From Selaginella tamariscina (taxonomy: Eukaryota > Streptophyta > Lycopodiopsida > Selaginellales > Selaginellaceae), in the NCBI GenBank assembly GCA_003024785.1, contig PUQB01000127.1, positions 326,384 to 390,383 on the forward strand: a stretch of DNA of 64,000 nucleotides, written 5' to 3'. The position numbers and the translations under genes are program-made. Of this stretch, positions 57,666 to 64,000 are shown piece by piece (positions within the stretch are counted from its first letter, which is position 1; the number at the start of each line of letters is the position of its first letter). The notes below the pieces were generated by a model. That model had not been told where the DNA came from. It searched no databases and saw nothing but the letters and a program-made list of their open reading frames with translations.

Positions 57666-58555
57666 CCCCGACTAACTGAGAATATTAAGTTAAAAGGATG
57701 TTTAAATGGGATAAATCCCTAACGGAATATAATATAATCCTAATGCATTCCTAAACCCCTAAATTCTAATTTTAAGAGAGAATGTAAAAGAGTGAATCTT
57801 TATAAGAATATCTAAATTTATTTATAATACTTACTTGTAAACAGCACTGAAGGCGCTGCTTTCTTATAAACAATAGCCCAATTTAATGTCGCTCCTGAGT
57901 TGATCACTATCAAGAAAAAAGAAGATTTGAAGAGTGAAAATTACAGAAATGAAGAAACCCTTACCGGAGAAAGAGTCAGATCTAAATTTGAGTAGGAAAT
58001 TAAATGCATTTTAAATTACATGTCAGACCGACAATACTTATGTCAAAAATTTAAATTTTTGAAAAAAAATAAAATAAAATTTAAGATGAGTTGACACAAA
58101 TAACCAACACTCTAACATATATACTCTCTAATTCCAATGAGTTTAATAAAATTGATTTAATGTGATTCAAGTGATTCAAGCTGTTTAATATTACAAAATT
58201 TTAGTAATTATTCTACATTCTTAATATTCAAGTATATATTATTTTATTATATATATATATATAATATACATACTTAATATAAATAAATTGATATATTATT
58301 ATGTATCATTTAAATATATTATATAGTCTGTTTATTAATATTATTTCTTAATTACTCGAGTAATTAATTTACATTTCCTACCATTAATGGGATATTTTTT
58401 ATTATTTTTTTAATATTCGAAGAATATTCCAATATTAAACATGATTATTATAATTAATTTAGTTAATTATTTCAGTACTTGATCTACATTTGTATATATT
58501 AATGGGATTTTCTCAATTAATTTCTTATTATTTCAAGTTATCAATATTAAATTAA

Positions 58556-58741
58556 AGGCCCACTTTCCATTAGCGGGTGGTTATTTGCCGGTGGTAAATT
58601 AAAATAATGACATGTCATTAATTATTACTACCATTGTGCTTTTCCATTAGAGTAGTTAATTGAATTAAAAATAAATTAGTAATGCACAATTTTTATTTAA
58701 CTGGTTATTATAAAGGGTTTTTACATATATATTACACATAC
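58556..58741. other. Unassigned spacer between E2 and E3
   Basis: About 185 bp not found elsewhere in the window. Contains 'cattagcgggtggttatttg' and a run of AT-rich DNA. No gene. Confidence 0.5.
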
Positions 58742-59082
58742 ATGCACGTTGTAACTAAAGTGGGCATGATACGTGAAAATGGGAATATAAAATAAATTAC
58801 TAATTAATACTTAAGTTTTAATTATTAATTAATCATTTAATTAATATGTAATTAAGCCTTAAATATTAATTAATTAATTAATTAATCCTTCAATAACCTT
58901 ACTTAGTTAGGAATATTCCTAAAATATCTTAGAATATTCATATTATTCTAAAAATAGTTTACAATAATGAAGAAATACTATCAAACATAATTACAAATGA
59001 AATCATTTTTTTATTAACATGTTAATTTATTATAAATACTTTCTTTCTAACCATACAGAGAAATCTCTTCATTTTGTCTAAA

Positions 59083-60149
59083 TCATCTCTCTGGATTAAT
59101 CAAATCATTTTGGTCAATATCTTGATGTTGTTGCCACCACCTAACACTCTCATGAATGTAATTGGGAGTTGCCATCCTTGTTAATACATAAGATGTAATA
59201 AGACTAGGTCTGCATAAAGGCTCATTTAAAGAATGACGTTCCTTAAGAATAATATTATAAAGCGCCCGGTTGCTATTCTTCATTTTATAAAATTCAAAAT
59301 CACGAGAAAGAAAAGCTTCAGGAAATGTTTGATACGGTGAATACTGCTCACAAAAATGTTCGAGATTCTTCTTTCTGAGGCACATATCCAAGTAATTAAC
59401 TAGCTCATCCATAATATCAGTATCAGAATATGGATCAAAAGTGATTGGATGAATACAAGCAATGTTTTGGTTGAGCATAGCCTTCTGAGGAGAGTCGTCT
59501 ACCACTAAGATATGTGCATTCTTCATTATCCTTAAGCGACTAATCTCCCATGAAGCCCAATTAATCTTTCATTCTTGAAGAAGTATGGCTTGCTTTCCTT
59601 TCTTATATTGTGAAATTCGAGAGGTTTATAACATATTCGCTGGTCAAAAATCCAATCTTTACGAATCACCTCTTCTGCAACACTACAATGTTTCTTAAGC
59701 AAATTCAACATCGGTGTTAAGTTATGAATCTGCATGCATTACCAAATCCCCACAAGCGCACCCATCTCCTTAAGCTTTTGAAAGAGACGATCCAACCCTG
59801 GATGAAAAATAATATTATATCAAAATTTACCATGACAAGGAATGAAATCTCCTTGTTTGATTTCTTTTTTCCTATCCTCGGGCCTTTGTCGATGAAACCG
59901 AACACCATTGACATCCAACAACACAATATGGCCATGAGTAACATGGGATAGCGTTGCCTCTTGAATACTTTGCAAATCACTTGTTTGCTCCCTTTCACAT
60001 TTATCCGTTGACACTATCTCATTGCCTATCCCTTTATCATTTAATTCTACATCATCCTTACAAGATTCAGATATTGCATGCGCTGAAGAAATTGATTTCA
60101 GAACTGAAGCCAATAAAAATGATGATGAAAAAACTGAAGTGGCCCCCAT
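59083..60149 (-). pseudogene. E3 copy of the HAD phosphatase gene
   Basis: Same motifs as in E1: HIVLLDVNGV, FQKLKEMG, ILVVDDSPQKAMLNQN. It has a stop after MDNNAA, a stop after HGKF near 59823 and a frame change near 59550. It reads correctly across the site where E1 is shifted. Nonfunctional as assembled. Confidence 0.85.
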
Positions 60150-60392
60150 GGTAACGATGTTTTAAGCTGCATTATTATCCATTTCCTGCGTGAACTCAAT
60201 TGTTTCATTACATCTGCAAAATGATAATTAACTGACCTTAAAATTATCAAGGTATATTATTTACTTTGTTAATGTGTGACCCATGTTTAAACTAAAAGCT
60301 TCATTAATCCTTGAGAATTTATTTTCTGTACAAATATAAACGAAATATACAAAAATGCCTTATGTTACACTCATTTACAACTATTCGTCACT

Positions 60393-62539
60393 CTAAGAAC
60401 TCATTAACAATTCTTCTTCGCTATTACCTTCTGAGTGAGGCGAAGAAGGTCTAAGCCGCTTGTGAGATGGTTCATGATCTTCTGTATCTTTTGTTGATGT
60501 TTCCATTGGTAATGGAGTGTGCGAATGTTTTGTACTCCTCGAGATAACTTCCAGTCTAATATCTGATTGAAGTTCGTCATCAGACTCCGACATTGAACCA
60601 GATTCGTCCAGAACTATCGCACTTATAGGGGAACTTTCTCAAATACTCTTGTATGGGTTTGTTGGGGTAGTCAGTTGAGAACTTATCTATCCACTTGTTC
60701 AGGTCCTCAACTATGGTCTTATCCTTTTCAACGGCAAATACACATGTATCCCGAAGGTAACACTCCTTCAAGACGGACCCCCTAGTGCAGTAGTCAAAAA
60801 CCCACGCATCACTATGAGGACCCCTGATCAAGTTGACGATGCTCCGTGCCGCTTGACTTGTGATGTTTGGATAACATACATTGCCGAATACGTCACTCTC
60901 AACTATCGGTGTATCAGATGGAGGTTCAGGGCCGTTGGAGTGCAAAGAGATGCCTGGCCAGTCATTTGGAAGTTTGGAAACTGTTTGGCGCATTCCTAAC
61001 AACCAAATGAACAACCGAATCAATGCACTTCGGATCAGCATCATTCATAAAATCCTGTCCAACGATGTTTATTCCTCTTGGCAAAGGAGAAGGCAAAGGT
61101 ATCGGTGACATGAGCAAGAATCAAGAAATAAATACCTGAAAACGTAGATATCAGTCAAGAGTGCAAGTATGAATTCAATAATAAATACCTTCTTTGTACA
61201 TACTTGCACGACTAAGTTTCTCCACCAAATCCTCTAGTGTCATGTCTGTCGAAGGATTTTTTGACACCCGCCGATCCATCACGAACAATTAAAACGGTTT
61301 CCTACAAGCAGTGATGGTACCCCATAAAGTCTCCAAATCCAACAACAAACATATGTAGGGCTTGTCATGATTCGTAGCATCCTCCTTTATAAGGTTCAAC
61401 TCGATTCTCCGCTGCTGAAGGACTGCCATAAGAGAAGGCGTCATCGCAATGTTCTCCTTTTTGGCGTTGGCGTGCAATAGATTCTTGCCCAGATCTTCCG
61501 ATTGATTCACCCATTCGACAAGCATATCATCATTTATCACATGCAAATATTTGCTGACCTTTTCGTATGTTGAAGTCAAAATCCAACCCAGTTTGTGGCA
61601 GTGTATTCCCAACCACTCCTTGAAGTGCCTGACCGTCTTCAACTCCATTGCCTTGAGATGAAAAGGAGAGGTGGGGCTACTGTTATTAATCTGTAATTTC
61701 CCATCAATCACCAAATTAGCCAAGATTTCCATCTCCTCCATCGTTGTTTCATTTAAAGGCTTCAACCATGTGAGCTTGAAATCGTTGTCTACATCCTTTA
61801 TAGATTGAACAGACTTAGCCTTCGGCGTCTTACTGGGTTCTTTGCAGACTTCTCTGAGGGCTCCACTTCACTTGTCTACTTCTTCTTCAGTGTTCCTTTT
61901 GCAAAGGATTCCATAATCCCCAGCCTCGCAAAGATCCTATCCTCGGGACAAGAAATCAACATCATCAAAAAGGATGTTTCCTTCCCGCCCACCTGGGCAA
62001 AATCAACTGCTACAATTTCTTCAACTCTCTGAGAAAAAAGACAGATTAATATACCAGCGAGATAAATCCCGCCCAAACAATTTGCTTACCCGGTAGTCCG
62101 CAGATTGTGTATTCCCTGCAGTAGCTCTTTGTGGTCGCTAAAGAGATTCCCACACGGCTCGCGTGTGTTTGAACTTCTCCCATTTTTGCTGTTGTAGTGG
62201 TTGGTGTCTACAGCGTCCCATTCCACAGATAACTTATGGTACTGCTCAATTGTGAGATTTGGCTTTGCCAAAAACGCCGATCTTTTCGTCAGCTTCTCAC
62301 GGGTATGCTCGGAAAGTTTTGTTACCATCGTTCGTTTATTGTGTTCGTCGAGAAGTCGTTGGGCTGCCGTTATTGTGTGCTGGCCACTAATGATGTAGTA
62401 CTTGATTGATTTTCTATTCTCCGTCTGAACCTTCCTCATTTGTTTTGGTGTTGTGATCCACACTTTGTCAGCGCCTTTGTTTCTCTCGTAGTATGCGCAC
62501 AAAATAGCATTATGTGGAACGGTGTAAGAATTGTCATCT
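60393..62539 (-). pseudogene. E3 copy of the ParB-like/methyltransferase-like gene, 5' truncated
   Basis: ParB-like core read without interruption (YYIISGQHTITAAQRLLDEHNKRTM, 62086-62502). Intron near 62090-62030. Then a stop in LKKK*TSE (Q codon to TAG) and one base missing in a run of A. The MTase-like part is continuous from WLLGMRQTV to VFDYCTRGSVLKECYLRDTC (60580-61044). The acidic tail ends at 60393. Everything upstream of the ParB-like core is missing. Confidence 0.8.
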
Positions 62540-62921
62540 ATGGAAAGGAAAAGGTCAGCCCAAAGTTAAAAGTGTTACAATATTATACTCCAAAACTTCC
62601 GACGAGAAAAAACCATGGTTTTGTCATAACTTTACCACCATTTTCTGCAAAAGTGTGATTTAGGGTTCCAATTTCTAGGGATACATGGGTTAAATAGGCA
62701 TGGATGGGTATCATAGAATCTAGTATATTCATTCAAGAATATATGTGGAATCTAGCATAGTCATCCATGGCTATGTATGGAATCTAACATATTCATCCAA
62801 GCATATGATGATCTCATCTATGCATGGCTGACCGTTGATTGCCTCAATGGCCTAGATTGAATCCAAAATTAGATAGGCATTTAATTGACTTAGGCGGTGC
62901 GAGCCCTAGGAGCCAAGCTTC
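62540..62921. other. Spacer upstream of the right-edge gene
   Basis: Contains an imperfect repeat (gaatctag.atattcatcca.g.atg, three copies in 62700-62830). Likely promoter/5' leader of the following gene; no element recognised. Confidence 0.45.
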
Positions 62922-64000
62922 ATGGCACCGGTAAGATTTTTTTCATCCCTGTTTTTTGTTTTCTCACATTCCAATGCAGATGACTCGGCAAAAGAGGAAA
63001 GCAGTGGGTTTGGACATTGTTTCTCCATTGAAGACATCTCCAAGAAGAAGGAAAATTGCACCTCGAGCAGATGTTCCTTCAATTGATGCACTAAATGCTC
63101 ATCTAGATGAGGTTGGTGTTTCACGGCGAGTTTTACAAGCTTCTATACATCAACATAAACCCATTGTAGTAGAAGATGATAGCTCAGAGGTATGTTCAAG
63201 CACTTGAAGTCCATTTAGTTTCTCTAAACTTGCAGGATATTTTGAGGACAATGCACGTTCAGCTTTCATTCCATCTAAGACTACAAATCGAGAGGTAATT
63301 TTTTTCACATTTTTGCTGAAGCTTGCTCTTCCATTACAGAAATGCAATGACTTCTCAACAAGAGAATGCTCTAGACAAGGACTTCTAGCTGAAGTGCTAC
63401 CTAGAACGGTATGCTTTTTTACTTTGTGTTTGCCATTTTTTTTTTTTGTAATTACTGAGATGTACTTTTAGGATGTCAAACGAGGTTTGAAACTTCTAGA
63501 GCATTCAACACCTTCACCAAGTCAAATGCAGGACAACTGCAGCAAGGGTAATTTTTCTTGGTTTAAATGTAAATGGTCCAATAATTTTGTGTTTGTAGAA
63601 TACATATGGATCATCTACGTTGCTAAGTGAAGCGGTTACCAAAATGGTGGATGACACTGCCAGAGTCAATAGCAAACGACGTACACATCTGAACAGTTCA
63701 ACCTTGGCTGCTGTTAACTTGAAGATGATTTCTCGTTGGTTTAGCGTGAGTGTGGCATGTGCTGTTGTTGTGGACAAGAACCGTACCTATACTAAACACA
63801 AGAAGTTATTGCCAGTGGAGGTGAATGTTCTAGCAGATTTAAAATGGGGAGATGGTTACAAGTGTTTTGAAGAGTTCCCTCCTGGGACAGCTCAAAAAGC
63901 TGTTGCAGTCCAGCTACTTGCGAAGCTCAAGATAGATGAACAAGAGAAGCGGAGGCCAAAAGGTTATTGGGTCAAGAGAGCCGGCATTAGTGTTCGTCCA
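62922..64000 (+). CDS. Unidentified multi-exon gene, cut by the window end
   Basis: Exons inferred from GT-AG sites: 62922-62930 (MAP), 62980-63189 (MTRQKRKAVGLDIVSPLKTSPRR...), about 63236-63294 (YFEDNARSAFIPSKTTNRE), 63340-63408 (KCNDFSTRECSRQGLLAEVLPRT), 63472-63546 (DVKRGLKLLEHSTPSPSQ) and about 63600 to the edge (NTYGSSTLLSEAVTKMVDDTARVN...). The last exon has LPVEVNVLADLKWGDGYKCFEEFPPGTAQKAVA and EQEKRRPKGYWVKRAGISV. The N-terminus is basic and Lys/Arg-rich, with a nuclear-localisation look (SPRRRKIAPR). I do not recognise the family. Two exon joints need a one-base change to stay in frame. It could be a host gene or the start of another transposon gene. Confidence 0.55.

Larger units (their letters stand above)
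55838..58555 (-). mobile_element. E2 transposon, central portion
   Basis: In minus orientation it covers the E1-equivalent of about 33749-34135 and 35856-36492 (transposase exons), array 3, the leader region and part of the 326-bp repeat. An internal deletion near 56462 removes the E1-equivalent of 34137-35855. Homology with E1 ends at 58555, so the ParB-like side is missing. Confidence 0.85.
58742..62539 (+). mobile_element. E3 transposon, left half only
   Basis: Left TIR ATGCACGTTGTAACTAAAGT at 58742, then a close copy of E1 22225-26075 in the same orientation. Homology stops at about 62539 inside the ParB-like gene. No palindrome array or transposase follows, except one palindrome-like unit in the intron near 62065. 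Confidence 0.9.

Overview
The window looks like nuclear DNA of a land plant, probably a seed-free one (fern, lycophyte or bryophyte). Evidence: a PLS-type pentatricopeptide-repeat gene, a GH3 acyl-amido synthetase with plant-style short introns, a fasciclin-like arabinogalactan protein, TTTAGGG-type interstitial repeats, and a very high load of Ty3/gypsy elements in AT-rich DNA. The species call is an inference; the sequence itself does not name it.

Layout. 1-6.5 kb is the only ordinary genic stretch: the 3' end of a FAS1/arabinogalactan gene (+), a PPR gene (-) and a GH3 gene (+). 6.5-13.6 kb is AT-rich with one large foldback. 13.6-19.7 kb is a decayed gypsy element on the minus strand (here called A) carrying a solo LTR of another family. 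20.5-56 kb is a nest: gypsy element B (+) was hit by a 16.1-kb DNA transposon (E1, 22225-38330) and by a second gypsy element D. A 15-kb inversion, with breakpoints near 40650 and 55837, then split B and D. Inside the inverted block are the right end of a second E copy (E2), a gag-only LTR element F and a second GH3 copy. 55.8-58.6 kb is the rest of E2, 58.7-62.5 kb is half of a third E copy (E3), and 62.9-64 kb is the start of an unrecognised multi-exon gene cut by the window edge.

Most interesting object. E1 has matching terminal inverted repeats (starting ATGCA[C/A]GT), and a 4-bp duplication (GTGT) whose removal restores the reading frame of the gypsy protease it interrupted. Rightward it carries a transposase-like gene with residues resembling the DUF7869 family (MDHSKT, QMDNCAGENK, GHTHEDID). 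Leftward it carries two cargo genes: a long protein with a ParB-like segment followed by a methyltransferase-like motif, and an FCP1/NIF-type HAD phosphatase. Between the two divergent transcription units lie two dense arrays of the 18-bp perfect palindrome GGCGGGATTAATCCCGCC (about 29 and 18 units, one every ~40-46 bp). A ParB-like gene next to palindrome arrays invites comparison with ParB/parS, but that link is only a hypothesis.

State of the genes. Almost every recognisable coding region, including PPR and both GH3 copies, has single-base indels, often in homopolymers. Where two copies can be compared, each has different ones and the consensus is open. Either these copies are all decaying or the assembly under-calls homopolymers; the frameshifts noted below should be read with that in mind.
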